DNA of 64,000 nt, taken from contig CAWUID010000005.1 of NCBI GenBank assembly GCA_963922315.1, positions 1 through 64,000 on the forward strand, read 5' to 3'. The notes under the pieces were generated by a model. It saw only the letters and a program-made list of their open reading frames with translations. It was not told the DNA's origin and did not search any database. The position numbers were made by a program, and so were the translations under genes. Numbering within the stretch: the stretch's first letter is position 1; each line of letters begins with the position of its first letter. Positions 50,800 through 60,130 of the stretch are shown here, piece after piece. The stretch is from JAHDBG01 sp963922315 (GTDB lineage: Bacteria; Pseudomonadota; Gammaproteobacteria; Chromatiales; Chromatiaceae).

Positions 50800-53532
50800 A
50801 TGCTAATAAAAACGATTATTCCGATACTAATCAGCGGCTTATTGCTGAGTTGTGCTTTGTCTGCTGCCCCGGGTGGTGGACTGCTCGCCGATCATACTGC
50901 GGGCACTACACTCAATTTACAAGACCAGACCATTGCGATCACCGGAGGCACGGTTCGGGGCGGCAATCTGTTGCACAGCTTTCAGGAATTTAACGTCGAG
51001 ACTGGTCAGGCGGCTGATTTTCAGGCAGCGCCCGATACACAACACATCATCAGCCGGGTGACCGGCCCGAACGATAGCTGGATCGACGGCCAGATCAAAA
51101 GCACTACCAGCAGTGCTGACCTGTACCTGGTGAATCCGAACGGCATTGTGATGGGTAAAAATGCCAGCCTGGACGTCAAGGGTGCGTTTCATGCGACCAC
51201 TGCTGACTATGTCACATTGGCAGATGGACAGCAGGTGTATGCCGATCCGGATCAGGGCATCATACTTACCGTTGCCGCACCTGACGCATTCGGCTTTCTG
51301 GATGCGGATGTCGGCCAGATTCAGATTGAAGGTAGTCAGCTACGTGTAGCGGATGGCAAAGACATCAGCCTGGTCGGGGGTACGCTCATGGTTGAATCAG
51401 GTGCTGAACTCCAGGCAGTCGGCGGAAATATCGACCTGATTGCGGTGGATTCAGCCGGTGAATTGCAGTTGACTCAGGATCAGGTCCATAGCACTGCGGC
51501 ACTGGCAGATATCACCTTCATAGATAGCCGGGTCAGCGTCAGTAACCAAGCCGACAGTACCACGCTTGGCAGAATACGAGGGCAGGGAGCCAGGATCAAG
51601 GCGTCTGGTAGCTTCCTTCTGGCAGATAATAACAGTCGCATTGACGCAACAGACTACGACGGCGTGGCATTACAGGCTGAAACTATCGAATTTTCTGATT
51701 CATATATCACAACGGAGGTGAATAGCACTGGCCAAGGTGGTTCAGTTAGATTGCATGCCATTAAGCAGGTGGAGCTGAACAAAGTTTACATTTCTATGGA
51801 AACTTACAGTGACGCCACGAATGCTGGCAAAAGTGGAGATCTGGAGATTGCGGCACCGACAATAATTCTAGCTGAGAGTATATTCTCTACTGCAACCTAT
51901 GGCGGTGGTCAGACGGGTTCAGTCCGGTTGAAGGCCATCGAACAGGTGATGATGCGCAACAGTAGCATTGAGATGGAAACAGGCGGCACCGGTACGAGCG
52001 GCAATCTGGAGATTACGGCACCAACGATTATTCTGTTGGAGGATACGGAGATAAATGCTTACACTCTGGACAGCGGCCAGGGTGGCTCAGTCTGGCTGAA
52101 AGCCACTGAACAGGTGCTGATGTATAACAGCAGCGTTGACATGGGAACAAGCAGTGATGCTGCAGATGCTGGTGCGGGTGGTAATCTGGAGATTACTGCA
52201 CCGACGATCATTCTGGCGGAGGGTGTGGAGATAGATGCTTCTACTTCGGGCAGAGGCTGGGGTGGTTTAGTTCGGCTGGAAGCTACTGAACGGATTTTCA
52301 TAAACAATAGCTTCATTGATATAGAAACAAGCTATAGGAAAACGAATGCAGGTAGAGGTGGCGATCTGAGGGTTATGGCACCGATGATCACCCTAGCGGA
52401 GAATACACAGATCACGGCCGCAACTTTGGGTAGAGGAAACGGTGGTTCAGTTTTGATAACAGCTGATGATCTGATTCGGCTCAGCGGTCAGAGCACTCGG
52501 ATCAGCAGTTCTTCACATAGTAAAGGCATAGCTGGCCCTGTGCTGATATGGGCGAATCACCTGACCTTAGTAGAAGGTTCCAGAATTGAATCAACCAGTG
52601 GGTTTGCGTACCCGGGAAAAGGGTCTCCCATTTTTCCTCGCCCCGAGTTTGCTGCTCAGACGATCAGGATTAATCTGAGAGGTGTACTGCGCATGAGTGG
52701 CGGTAGTCAGATCACGACATCGACTGCTGGTGTCGGTGATGCAGGCGATATCCGGATCGGTGAACAGAACCGACCGACGGCGTTATATATGGCGGACGGT
52801 GCGCAGATTACCTCAGGCAGTGAGTCTGACGCAGAGGGTGCCGGAGCTGCAGGTCGTCTGGTGATTTTGACTGGGGAACAGATTCAGATGCAGGGCAGCA
52901 GTGCCCTGACAACTGAATCACAAAATGCCGGTGGTGGCGGTATCCGGGTTGAAACACCTGACCTATTGCACTTGCAGGACAGCCAGATCACTACCAGCGT
53001 ACAAGGTGGCGATGGCCGGGGCGGAGATATTCAGATTGATCCGGTGTTTGTGATTCTGGAAAACAGCCAGATACAGGCAAATGCACATGGTGGTGCCGGT
53101 GGTAATATCACGCTGGTGGCCGATTATCTGTTGCGTTCCGGTGCGTCGGTGATTGAGGCCTCATCAACTTTATCCACCTCCGGCGAGATTGATGTGCAGG
53201 CGGTGGATGTGGATGCAGGCAGTTTGCAGGCCACCACGCAGATTGCGCCTCTGAATGTGGCGCAATGGCAACCAGTGCCATGCAGCCAGCGCCGTGGTAA
53301 AACCAGCCGTCTGGTGATGGCCGGTTATGATGCGCATCCAACAGCAATAGACGATGTGTTGTCTGCACTACCGCTGTATACCGGATTGCAACTACAACAA
53401 CCGGTACCTGACGATGCGACTGGCCCGGTGGTACCACAGGCCAGGTTTATGTCACCCGCAAAGCCACTGACGATACAACACGGCTACCTGTTAGCTGCTG
53501 CTGGGACGGATATCGGTTGCTCTGTGTTATAG
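50800..53532 (+). CDS. Filamentous haemagglutinin-like TpsA exoprotein
   Basis: A 910-residue paralogue of the adhesin at 11.5 kb. A signal peptide (LLLSCALSA) precedes the TPS secretion domain: GGGLLADHTAG, GGNLLHSFQEFNV, QHIISRVTGPNDSWIDG, LYLVNPNGIVMG. The middle has beta-helix rungs again, alternating GGSVRLxAIEQV and GNLEITAPTIIL types. The C-terminal block GGNITLVADYLLRSGASVIE is shared, then it adds a tail with Cys residues. TpsA proteins need a TpsB outer-membrane pore; none is in the window. Spacing to dapA is 16 bp, but co-expression is not expected. Confidence 0.87.
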   Translation: MLIKTIIPILISGLLLSCALSAAPGGGLLADHTAGTTLNLQDQTIAITGGTVRGGNLLHSFQEFNVETGQAADFQAAPDTQHIISRVTGPNDSWIDGQIKSTTSSADLYLVNPNGIVMGKNASLDVKGAFHATTADYVTLADGQQVYADPDQGIILTVAAPDAFGFLDADVGQIQIEGSQLRVADGKDISLVGGTLMVESGAELQAVGGNIDLIAVDSAGELQLTQDQVHSTAALADITFIDSRVSVSNQADSTTLGRIRGQGARIKASGSFLLADNNSRIDATDYDGVALQAETIEFSDSYITTEVNSTGQGGSVRLHAIKQVELNKVYISMETYSDATNAGKSGDLEIAAPTIILAESIFSTATYGGGQTGSVRLKAIEQVMMRNSSIEMETGGTGTSGNLEITAPTIILLEDTEINAYTLDSGQGGSVWLKATEQVLMYNSSVDMGTSSDAADAGAGGNLEITAPTIILAEGVEIDASTSGRGWGGLVRLEATERIFINNSFIDIETSYRKTNAGRGGDLRVMAPMITLAENTQITAATLGRGNGGSVLITADDLIRLSGQSTRISSSSHSKGIAGPVLIWANHLTLVEGSRIESTSGFAYPGKGSPIFPRPEFAAQTIRINLRGVLRMSGGSQITTSTAGVGDAGDIRIGEQNRPTALYMADGAQITSGSESDAEGAGAAGRLVILTGEQIQMQGSSALTTESQNAGGGGIRVETPDLLHLQDSQITTSVQGGDGRGGDIQIDPVFVILENSQIQANAHGGAGGNITLVADYLLRSGASVIEASSTLSTSGEIDVQAVDVDAGSLQATTQIAPLNVAQWQPVPCSQRRGKTSRLVMAGYDAHPTAIDDVLSALPLYTGLQLQQPVPDDATGPVVPQARFMSPAKPLTIQHGYLLAAAGTDIGCSVL

Positions 53533-53552
53533 TTGTCTAATGAGGCAGACTG

Positions 53553-54404
53553 ATGACATCACACGATCAGAACTTCAAAAATCTGTTCATTGATTATCTG
53601 TTACAGGCATTGCGCTTCTTTGCTCCGTCAGAAGCTCGGTATATTGACGCAACAGCTAAGATTACGCCGGTTCGTCAGGAACAACTGCAGGATAAGCTCG
53701 GCGAGCGGTATCATGAGCTGGACTGTCCGCTACTGGTTGACTGGCCGGATCAGCGACGCGAAGCGCTGTTATTTGTGCTGGAAGAAGAAACTGAGCCAAA
53801 ACACTTTTCGATCCATCGGTTAGCCCGTTATTGTCTGCATCTGGCTGAGATGTTTGAGACTGACCGGGTAGTACCGGTGGTGGTCTTTCTGCGGCGTGGC
53901 CGTTATGCCACGGAACTGAAGCTGGGTAGTGAGCAGAAGACGTATCTTGATTTCAAGACTGTTATCTGTGATATATCACGTCTGCCCTATCAAAATTATC
54001 TGCACGAAGATAACATTCCGGCTTGTGTCAATCTACCGAATATGGCAGATGCAGAAGCGAATAAGCTCGCTGTGTATGCACATGCTACGCAACGTTTGCG
54101 TCAATTGGAGCCAGATCTGAGAAAATTGGCAAAATATCTCGACTTTATTGATATCTACAGTGCGCTGACTGAACAGGAGCGCAACGAATATATCCGATGC
54201 TATCCGGAGGAGGCAAAATATATGAGCGCATTTGCTGAAAGGTTTCGTCAGGAGGGTCGTCAAGAGGGTCGCCAGGAAGGTCGCCAGGAAAGTTTATATC
54301 AGGTTGCCTCGAACCTGCTGAACAAAGGCTCCGATCTGAATTTTATTCAGGAGGTTACCGGGTTATCTGCATACGATATGCAACAATTGCGTAGCGGCCT
54401 GTAA
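53553..54404 (+). CDS. Rpn-family recombination-promoting nuclease/putative transposase
   Basis: A 283-residue protein of the Rpn/YhgA-like group (PD-(D/E)XK nuclease fold): opening HDQNFKNLFIDYLLQALRFF, RREALLFVLEEETEPK, HLAEMFETDRVVPVVVFL and a helical end. Near the C-terminus is a four-fold RQEG repeat, typical of the family. In E. coli such proteins cut DNA and raise recombination without RecA. It follows the TpsA-like gene by 20 bp. Its spread is commonly horizontal. Confidence 0.85.
   Translation: MTSHDQNFKNLFIDYLLQALRFFAPSEARYIDATAKITPVRQEQLQDKLGERYHELDCPLLVDWPDQRREALLFVLEEETEPKHFSIHRLARYCLHLAEMFETDRVVPVVVFLRRGRYATELKLGSEQKTYLDFKTVICDISRLPYQNYLHEDNIPACVNLPNMADAEANKLAVYAHATQRLRQLEPDLRKLAKYLDFIDIYSALTEQERNEYIRCYPEEAKYMSAFAERFRQEGRQEGRQEGRQESLYQVASNLLNKGSDLNFIQEVTGLSAYDMQQLRSGL
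54246..54293 (+). repeat. Four tandem 12-bp repeats inside the Rpn gene
   Basis: Four 12-bp units, CGTCAGGAGGGT and three variants, encode RQEG-RQEG-RQEG-RQES. Units stay in frame when copy number changes, so this is a potential in-frame length-variable tract. Confidence 0.85.
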
Positions 54405-54446
54405 TCCGGTATTCGCACCATTTAGCATTTGTTGAAGGGTATTCTG

Positions 54447-55034
54447 TTGTTTATCGTCTTTTTTCTGATGGTTGCGGCCTATCTGCTGGGTTCTGTGTCC
54501 AGTGCGATTCTGGTCTGTCGGTGTTTTCGTCTGCCGGATCCACGGACGCAGGGGTCACATAATCCGGGTGCTACGAATGTGTTGCGCATCGGTGGTAAAT
54601 TGCCTGCAGCAGTTACTCTGGTCGGTGATATGGCAAAGGGCCTGATCCCGATGCTTATCTGTCACCTGTTGGATGTGGCACCACTGGTATTTGCCTGTGT
54701 TGGGCTAGCAGCCTTTCTGGGCCATCTTTACCCGGTCTTTTTTAAGTTTCAGGGTGGTAAGGGTGTGGCAACGGCGATGGGGATGGATCTCGGGCTGCAC
54801 TGGCTGATCGGGCTCAGTGTGATCGGTCTCTGGTTGCTGGTAGCGAAGGTGATGCGGGTGTCTTCACTGGCAGCGCTGATTTCTATGACGTTGGCGCCTC
54901 TGATCGTGGCCTGGGTCTGGCCTGCGCCTGAAATTATCGGATTACATCTGGTAGTGACGCTCTGGTTACTGGTGCGCCACCGTAGTAACATTCAGAAGTT
55001 AATACGTGGCGAGGAAGACAAGATTCGCCGTTAA
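54447..55034 (+). CDS. plsY: Acyl-phosphate glycerol-3-phosphate acyltransferase PlsY
   Basis: Inner-membrane enzyme that acylates glycerol-3-phosphate from acyl-phosphate, the first step of phospholipid synthesis. Motifs: AYLLGSVSSAILVCR, GSHNPGATNVLRIGGK, GHLYPVFFKFQGGKGVATAMG. I use TTG 54447, which has GAAGGGT 6 nt upstream; TTGs at 54429 and 54432 are in frame further up, and no ATG fits the first membrane helix. About 195 residues, normal length. Confidence 0.92.
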   Translation: MFIVFFLMVAAYLLGSVSSAILVCRCFRLPDPRTQGSHNPGATNVLRIGGKLPAAVTLVGDMAKGLIPMLICHLLDVAPLVFACVGLAAFLGHLYPVFFKFQGGKGVATAMGMDLGLHWLIGLSVIGLWLLVAKVMRVSSLAALISMTLAPLIVAWVWPAPEIIGLHLVVTLWLLVRHRSNIQKLIRGEEDKIRR

Positions 55035-55075
55035 TCAGTTTTCAGATACCTTTACTTTAATAGCTGGAGTTTTTG

Positions 55076-55306
55076 ATGGCAGAGTTTGCACAGGAAGTTG
55101 ATGCATCCGGGTTGAATTGTCCTCTCCCGATTTTGCGGGCTAAAAAGATGCTGAATAGTATGCAGAAAGGTGAAAAGTTGCGTGTTATTGCCACCGATAA
55201 AGGATCTGTTCGTGATTTTGATGCCTTCACGAAACAGACGGGCAACCCACTGTTAGATTCCAGTGAAGAAGATGGCGTCTACACCTTTATCATAGAAAAA
55301 GGATAA
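55076..55306 (+). CDS. tusA: TusA-family sulfurtransferase
   Basis: A 76-residue sulfur carrier with the active-site CPxP in LNCPLPILRAKK and the family tail. ATG 55076 has GGAG 6 nt upstream. Alone it could serve tRNA thiolation with MnmA, but the DsrE2-type gene 5 bp downstream suggests the sulfur-trafficking pair found in sulfur oxidisers, where TusA and DsrE2 pass persulfide sulfur. No hdr, dsr or rhodanese genes are in the window. Confidence 0.88.
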   Translation: MAEFAQEVDASGLNCPLPILRAKKMLNSMQKGEKLRVIATDKGSVRDFDAFTKQTGNPLLDSSEEDGVYTFIIEKG

Positions 55307-55311
55307 AGTTC

Positions 55312-55791
55312 GTGGCACAGAAAAAACTGGCGATTATCGCGGGAAAAGGCACCCTCGACGGTGCTTATCCGCCTTTTATTCTGGCCTCGACCGCTGCCGC
55401 GCTGGATTATGAGGTGCAGGTCTTTTTTACTTTCTATGGTTTGCAGTTGTTACGTCGTGATCTGGACCTGAAGGTGACCCCGCTGGGTAATCCGGCGATG
55501 CCGATGCCGATGAAGATGGATAAATGGTTTCCGACCATGCTGACCGCCCTGCCAGGTATGGAAGCCATGATGACGACCATGATGCAGAAAAAGATTGCGG
55601 AAAAAGGTGTTGCCAGTATTCAGGAGTTGCGTGAGGTTTGTCAGGAAAGTGGTGTACGCTTAGTTGCCTGTCAGATGACGGTTGATCTGTTTGATATGAA
55701 CCCGGATGAATTCATTGACGGCATTGATTATGCCGGTGCGGCTGATTTTTTTGCGTTTGCCGGAGAGTCGGATATCTGCCTGTACCTGTAA
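55312..55791 (+). CDS. DsrE/DsrF/DrsH-like (DsrE2) family protein
   Basis: A 159-residue protein with GTG start 55312. The pattern KLAIIAGKGTLDGAYPPFILA, then VFFTFYGLQLLRRD, a Met-rich hydrophobic middle (PMPMKMDKWFPTMLTALPGM) and VRLVACQMTVDLFDM with the conserved Cys fits DsrE2, a membrane-associated persulfide carrier. It is paired with TusA. A MITE lies just after it. Confidence 0.85.
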   Translation: MAQKKLAIIAGKGTLDGAYPPFILASTAAALDYEVQVFFTFYGLQLLRRDLDLKVTPLGNPAMPMPMKMDKWFPTMLTALPGMEAMMTTMMQKKIAEKGVASIQELREVCQESGVRLVACQMTVDLFDMNPDEFIDGIDYAGAADFFAFAGESDICLYL

Positions 55792-55807
55792 CATCCATTA
55801 TGACGAT

Positions 55808-55927
55808 GGGCACCTCTAAAAACGTTGCGAGCAAAGCAAAGACGAGGCGCAAAAGCGCAGTGTACAAGGCGTACATGAGCATTTTGCAACAAAGTCTTTG
55901 CAAGCATAGTAGTTTTTAGAGGTGCCC
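55808..55927. mobile_element. MITE with 16-bp terminal inverted repeats
   Basis: A 120-bp non-coding element with perfect inverted ends GGGCACCTCTAAAAAC at 55808-55823 and 55912-55927. Internal hairpins include GCGC-aaaa-GCGC and GTAC-aaggc-GTAC. Flanks TGACGAT and TGATGAT could be an imperfect 7-bp target duplication. The right end supplies AGAGG 7 nt before the mutT start. Confidence 0.88.
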
Positions 55928-55929
55928 TG

Positions 55930-56871
55930 ATGATGCGGATTGTATTGGGTGTAGTGCGCAATATTGCTGGTGAGGTACTGATCACCCGACGTGCAGCAAC
56001 GGCACATCAGGGCCGCTTGTGGGAATTTCCGGGTGGGAAATGCGAGGCGGGCGAATCGGATGCTGATACGCTGTGCCGTGAATTACAGGAAGAAGTGGGC
56101 ATTGTGGTTACTCAACAACGTCCACTGATTCGGATTTGGCATCATTATCCGGATAGACAATTGGTGTTACAGGTACAGCAGGTGATTGCCTGGGAAGGAG
56201 AGGCGGTCGGGCGCGAGAGCCAGCCTTTGCGTTGGGTGCAGCCGCAAGCTCTGCCGGACTATCCGATGCCAGAGGCGAACCGGGCAATTGTGCGGTCGGT
56301 ACAATTGCCGGATACTTATGTCATTACACCCTCTGTCTGTGGAGATCATTCACACTGGTTGGCTAGTTTACGTCAGGTCTTGTTAGATGGTGTCAAGTTG
56401 ATCCAGTTGCGGGTATCCGATCTGAGCCAGCCAGATTATGCTGTGTTGGTTCGCGCAGCAACTGATTTGTGCCAGACAGCAGGTGCGGTGCTGATGTTAA
56501 ATGCTGGTATCAGTTCGGCTCAACAATTGGGTATTCAAGGCTTACACCTGAACAGCCAGCGGTTGTGGGACTGTCAGAAACGTCCCGCTGGATTGCGCTG
56601 GTTGGCAGCATCCTGCCATTCGCCGACTGATATACAGCAGGCGCAAGCGATTGGGGCTGATTTTGTTGTACTCTCGCCGGTATCATCCACCCTGAGTCAT
56701 CCGCAGGCAGATCCACTGGGCTGGCAGACATTTGCCGCTTGGGTCGCAGTGGCGCAAATCCCGGTATATGCGCTCGGCGGTATGACGTGGTCCGATCTGC
56801 CACAGGCCTGGCGGTCAGGTGCACAGGGTATTGCCGGTATTCGGGGGCTGTGGCCCGAAGACTTTTTGTGA
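55930..56871 (+). CDS. Nudix hydrolase (MutT) fused to a ThiE-like domain
   Basis: A 313-residue fusion. Residues 1-130 are a Nudix domain with the complete box G-x5-E-x7-REUxEExGU at 36-58, matching MutT 8-oxo-dGTP diphosphatase. Residues about 131-313 resemble thiamine-phosphate synthase (YVITPSVCGDH, IQLRVSDLSQ, GLHLNSQRLW, VVLSPVSSTLSHP, VYALGGM), but the motifs differ enough that enzyme activity is doubtful. This fusion is a known gammaproteobacterial architecture. A stand-alone thiE is at 5.2 kb. The start lies 2 bp after a MITE, which carries the ribosome site. Confidence 0.9.
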   Translation: MMRIVLGVVRNIAGEVLITRRAATAHQGRLWEFPGGKCEAGESDADTLCRELQEEVGIVVTQQRPLIRIWHHYPDRQLVLQVQQVIAWEGEAVGRESQPLRWVQPQALPDYPMPEANRAIVRSVQLPDTYVITPSVCGDHSHWLASLRQVLLDGVKLIQLRVSDLSQPDYAVLVRAATDLCQTAGAVLMLNAGISSAQQLGIQGLHLNSQRLWDCQKRPAGLRWLAASCHSPTDIQQAQAIGADFVVLSPVSSTLSHPQADPLGWQTFAAWVAVAQIPVYALGGMTWSDLPQAWRSGAQGIAGIRGLWPEDFL

Positions 56872-57028
56872 TCCGACTGCCGAACTATCCTTCTGCATGA
56901 TCACTTCTGTCTGATAGGAATACTTTGTCCCAAAGAGCACTTGTAGTTGGATGGAAAGTGCCGGTATTTTGGTACTTGACCTGAGGTGGCAATGATTCTA
57001 CCGGCTCTGTAACATTGGACTAAGTTGT

Positions 57029-59131
57029 ATGATTTTCCTGATCAAGCCACCTGACCGCCGCCGTAACTCTGTTATTCTGCTGGTCAGCTTGGGCATTCTT
57101 ATCAGCCTGCTGATCGCCTGTTCTCCACGTCAGATTATTCGCCCACCTCTCCCGTCCTCACCAGCTGCGGTTTCCCAACCCGCTGCGCCAGCTGATCCTG
57201 CCGACACCGCGCCGACCACTTCCCCATCTGTTCAGTCTGATTCTTCCCCTGGTTTTTATCGCCCCGGCTCTGATCAGTTGATCGCTAAGCCGCATGTCGC
57301 AGCGGAATCTGTACAACCTGAGGGTTCTATCACCCTGAATTTTCATAATGCCAGTCTGGCTGGTGTGGTGAAGATTGTGCTGGGTGATATGCTGAAGGCA
57401 AATTATGTGCTGGATCCGAGTGTACAGGGTTCGGTTTCTATGCAGACCAGCCAGCCACTGGCACGATCTGATCTGGTACCCACCCTGGAGTTGTTGTTGC
57501 GGATGCATCAGGCAGCTCTGGTGGTGCAGGATGGTTTGTATCAGGTTGTGCCACTGAATCAGGCGATCAGCGGGGTGCGTCAGCCGCAATTGGGTGATTC
57601 GCATCTGCCATTACCGTCCGGCTTCAGTGTGCGGGTGGTGCCATTACGCTTTGTCACAGCGGATGAGATGGCACAGATTCTGGAGCCGTTTGCCTTAGAT
57701 GCGAATCAGTTGGTACGGGTGGATACTCAGCGCAATCTGCTGGTGCTGGCGGCCAGTAGTGCTGAGATGAGCCGGTTGCTGGAGATGATCCATCTGTTTG
57801 ATGTGGATCGGATGCGTGGTATGTCAGTTGCCTTGTTTGTGCCCGATTTTGTCGATGCAAAGACGCTGGGTGATGAGCTGGAACGGCTGCTGAATGATAA
57901 AGAATCCGGCCTGATGAAAGGGCTGGTACGCTTAATGGTGATTGAGCGGCTGAATGGCCTGATGGTGGTGACGCCACGGGCCAGATATCTGGCACTGGTA
58001 CAGGAATGGGTGCAGCGGCTGGATCAGGCACAAGGCCGGGTTGGACAGCAGTTATTTGTGTATCGGGTACAGCATGGCAAAGCGGCTGATCTGGCAGCGA
58101 TGCTGAATCAGGTGTTTCAGCCGCAGCGTCAGGGAATGTCGAAAGTGACGCTGGCACCAGGTCTGCGACCAGTGCAGGTCGGGATGAAGAGCCCTGATGT
58201 AGTAGCATCTTCGGGAGACGGCACCGATGTGCGCATTATTGCCGATGAGCCTAATAATGCATTGTTGTTCCTGACCGATGGCGCAACTTATCAGCACATT
58301 CTGCGTGCGTTGAAGCAGTTGGATGTCAGTCCGATGCAGGTTCTGGTTGAGGTGACGATTGCCGAAGTGTCGCTGAATGACAAACTGCAATATGGGGTGG
58401 AGTGGTTTTTTTCGAATAAGGTGGATAGTGGTTACAGTGGCTTCGGTGCTCTGGATCTGGGCAACAGCGGTGTCAATCCGCTCGTGCCAGGTTTTGCGTA
58501 TGCGTTCCGGGGTAGTGGCGATGTAGTGAAGGCGGTACTGAATGCACTGGCGACTGAAAGCCAGCTGAGCATTGTGGCTTCGCCGACGTTATTGGTGCTG
58601 AATAATCAGGAAGCATTGATTCAGGTGGGTGACGAGGTGCCGGTCTCGACGCAGCAGCAGCAGGCCACGGCGACAGATGCAAATATCATCAATAGTATTG
58701 AATATCGTCAGACGGGTGTGATGCTGAAGGTAAAACCACGCATCAATGCGGGTGGCCTGGTGATTCTGCAGGTGGCACAGGAAGCCAGTCTGGTACCTGG
58801 TGCAAATAATGCTGACCCCCTGACGCCGCGTATTCAGACCCGCAAGATCAGCAGTACGATTGCGGTCAACAGTGGTGATACGATTATGTTGGGCGGTCTG
58901 ATTGAAAATAATCAGGATCGGTCTGCTGCAGGTATTCCCGGTCTGCATCGTTTGCCACTGATCGGGCATTTATTTAGTACGACGGCAGATAATCAGGATC
59001 GAACCGAGCTGTTGATTCTGATCACGCCTCGTGCAATCAGTCAGCGCACGCATTTGCTGCAGGCGACTGAGTCCTTCCGGCGCCGTTTGCAGCATCTGAT
59101 TCCGACTGCAGAGGAGTCTGAGCAACGCTGA
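57029..59131 (+). CDS. gspD: Type II secretion system secretin GspD
   Basis: The outer-membrane pore of the T2SS, 700 residues. The signal peptide ends in a lipobox (LLIACS, Cys31), followed by a Pro/Ala/Ser linker. N0-N3 domains follow (ITLNFHNASLAGVVKIVLGD, VRVVPLRFVTADEMAQILEPF, VQHGKAADLAAMLNQVF). The secretin core has VLVEVTIAEVSLND, SPTLLVLNNQEALIQVGDEVPV (cut here), SGDTIMLGGLIENN and PLIGHLFS. Other gsp genes are not adjacent. Confidence 0.94.
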   Translation: MIFLIKPPDRRRNSVILLVSLGILISLLIACSPRQIIRPPLPSSPAAVSQPAAPADPADTAPTTSPSVQSDSSPGFYRPGSDQLIAKPHVAAESVQPEGSITLNFHNASLAGVVKIVLGDMLKANYVLDPSVQGSVSMQTSQPLARSDLVPTLELLLRMHQAALVVQDGLYQVVPLNQAISGVRQPQLGDSHLPLPSGFSVRVVPLRFVTADEMAQILEPFALDANQLVRVDTQRNLLVLAASSAEMSRLLEMIHLFDVDRMRGMSVALFVPDFVDAKTLGDELERLLNDKESGLMKGLVRLMVIERLNGLMVVTPRARYLALVQEWVQRLDQAQGRVGQQLFVYRVQHGKAADLAAMLNQVFQPQRQGMSKVTLAPGLRPVQVGMKSPDVVASSGDGTDVRIIADEPNNALLFLTDGATYQHILRALKQLDVSPMQVLVEVTIAEVSLNDKLQYGVEWFFSNKVDSGYSGFGALDLGNSGVNPLVPGFAYAFRGSGDVVKAVLNALATESQLSIVASPTLLVLNNQEALIQVGDEVPVSTQQQQATATDANIINSIEYRQTGVMLKVKPRINAGGLVILQVAQEASLVPGANNADPLTPRIQTRKISSTIAVNSGDTIMLGGLIENNQDRSAAGIPGLHRLPLIGHLFSTTADNQDRTELLILITPRAISQRTHLLQATESFRRRLQHLIPTAEESEQR

Positions 59132-59143
59132 AACGCAGGATTT

Positions 59144-59383
59144 TCACCACCGCCATTCCTGATGATCAAAGGCCGGATCGGGTGCACCTGCAAGCAGTTG
59201 TGTACGAGCTTGTGGGGCACCTTGCCAGGCAGTTGCATGATCCCAGTCGACGCGGGTACGTTGCGTGACTTTTTTGATTTCGATTTCAATCTGGTCACCC
59301 AGTTGTGCTGACCAGTCCCGCAGAACGTGGGCCGGAAAAGTAATACCTGCATTGTTATCGATTGATCGTAATGTTGCTTTCAT
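59144..59383 (-). CDS. AbrB/MazE-like antitoxin, orphan
   Basis: A 79-residue protein whose first 40 residues fit a swapped-hairpin SpoVT-AbrB/MazE domain (ATLRSIDNNAGITFPAHVL, then LGDQIEIEIKK). The C-terminus (WDHATAWQGAPQARTQLLAG) resembles the toxin-binding tail of MazE-type antitoxins. No toxin gene follows: the stop is 12 bp from the convergent gspD end. It may be a remnant or regulate a distant toxin. Confidence 0.65.
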   Translation of the reverse strand: MKATLRSIDNNAGITFPAHVLRDWSAQLGDQIEIEIKKVTQRTRVDWDHATAWQGAPQARTQLLAGAPDPAFDHQEWRW

Positions 59384-59422
59384 AATCAGATACCTTTGAG
59401 TCAGGTGCCAATGATAATAACG

Positions 59423-60115
59423 TTATAACCTCTCTGATGGTTTGGTGAGTGATTCTGCACCATTGCTGATCGCAAACCACTGATCCAGTCTGGTCTGTGC
59501 TTCAGCGATACCCCAGTGTTTGTGTGATGAAAAGGTCTGTACACTGGCTGTTAATTGATCTGCCAGCAGTCTTTGTTGCACCTGTTGTAACGTCTGTCCG
59601 GCGACAACCCGGTTGAGCTTATCGGCTTTGGTTAACAGGATATGTACCGGTAGTGAAATGTTGTTGGCCCAACCCAGCATGTTCTGGTCATAAGGTTTCA
59701 GTGGATGGCGGGCATCCATCACCAGAATTAAGCCCCGCAGACAACGGCGTTGTTCCAGATAATGTGCCAGGCTTTGTTGCCATTGTTGTTTGACTGACTC
59801 AGCAACCCGGGCATAACCATAGCCTGGCAGATCAACCAGGCGGCGTGTGGCGTCAACCTGAAAAAAATTGAGTAGTTGCGTGCGTCCCGGTGTGCGGCTG
59901 GTGCGGGCCAGTTTTTTTTGCTGGCACAGCGTATTGATCGCGCTGGATTTGCCAGCATTGGAACGTCCGGCAAAAGCCACTTCATAACCGCTGTCGAGCG
60001 GTGTCTGGGTGAGGGTGGCTGCGCTGGTCAGAAATTGGGTTTGTTGGTAGAGAGGGGACAAAGCAGAAGGATGTATTAGGAGGTGAGACGGGGAGTAGCC
60101 GATGACCACTCCCAT
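59423..60115 (-). CDS. engB: Ribosome-biogenesis GTPase EngB/YsxC
   Basis: A small GTPase needed for 50S assembly and division. The 230-residue protein has P-loop AFAGRSNAGKSSAIN, TSRTPGRTQLLNFF, DLPGYGYARV and the guanine motif LLTKADKLN. The first 20 residues before LSPLYQQTQFLTSA are longer than in most homologues, so the true start may be a downstream non-ATG codon. It follows ppa by 15 bp. Confidence 0.94.
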   Translation of the reverse strand: MGVVIGYSPSHLLIHPSALSPLYQQTQFLTSAATLTQTPLDSGYEVAFAGRSNAGKSSAINTLCQQKKLARTSRTPGRTQLLNFFQVDATRRLVDLPGYGYARVAESVKQQWQQSLAHYLEQRRCLRGLILVMDARHPLKPYDQNMLGWANNISLPVHILLTKADKLNRVVAGQTLQQVQQRLLADQLTASVQTFSSHKHWGIAEAQTRLDQWFAISNGAESLTKPSERL

Positions 60116-60130
60116 CGTCAGGCGGTGAGT

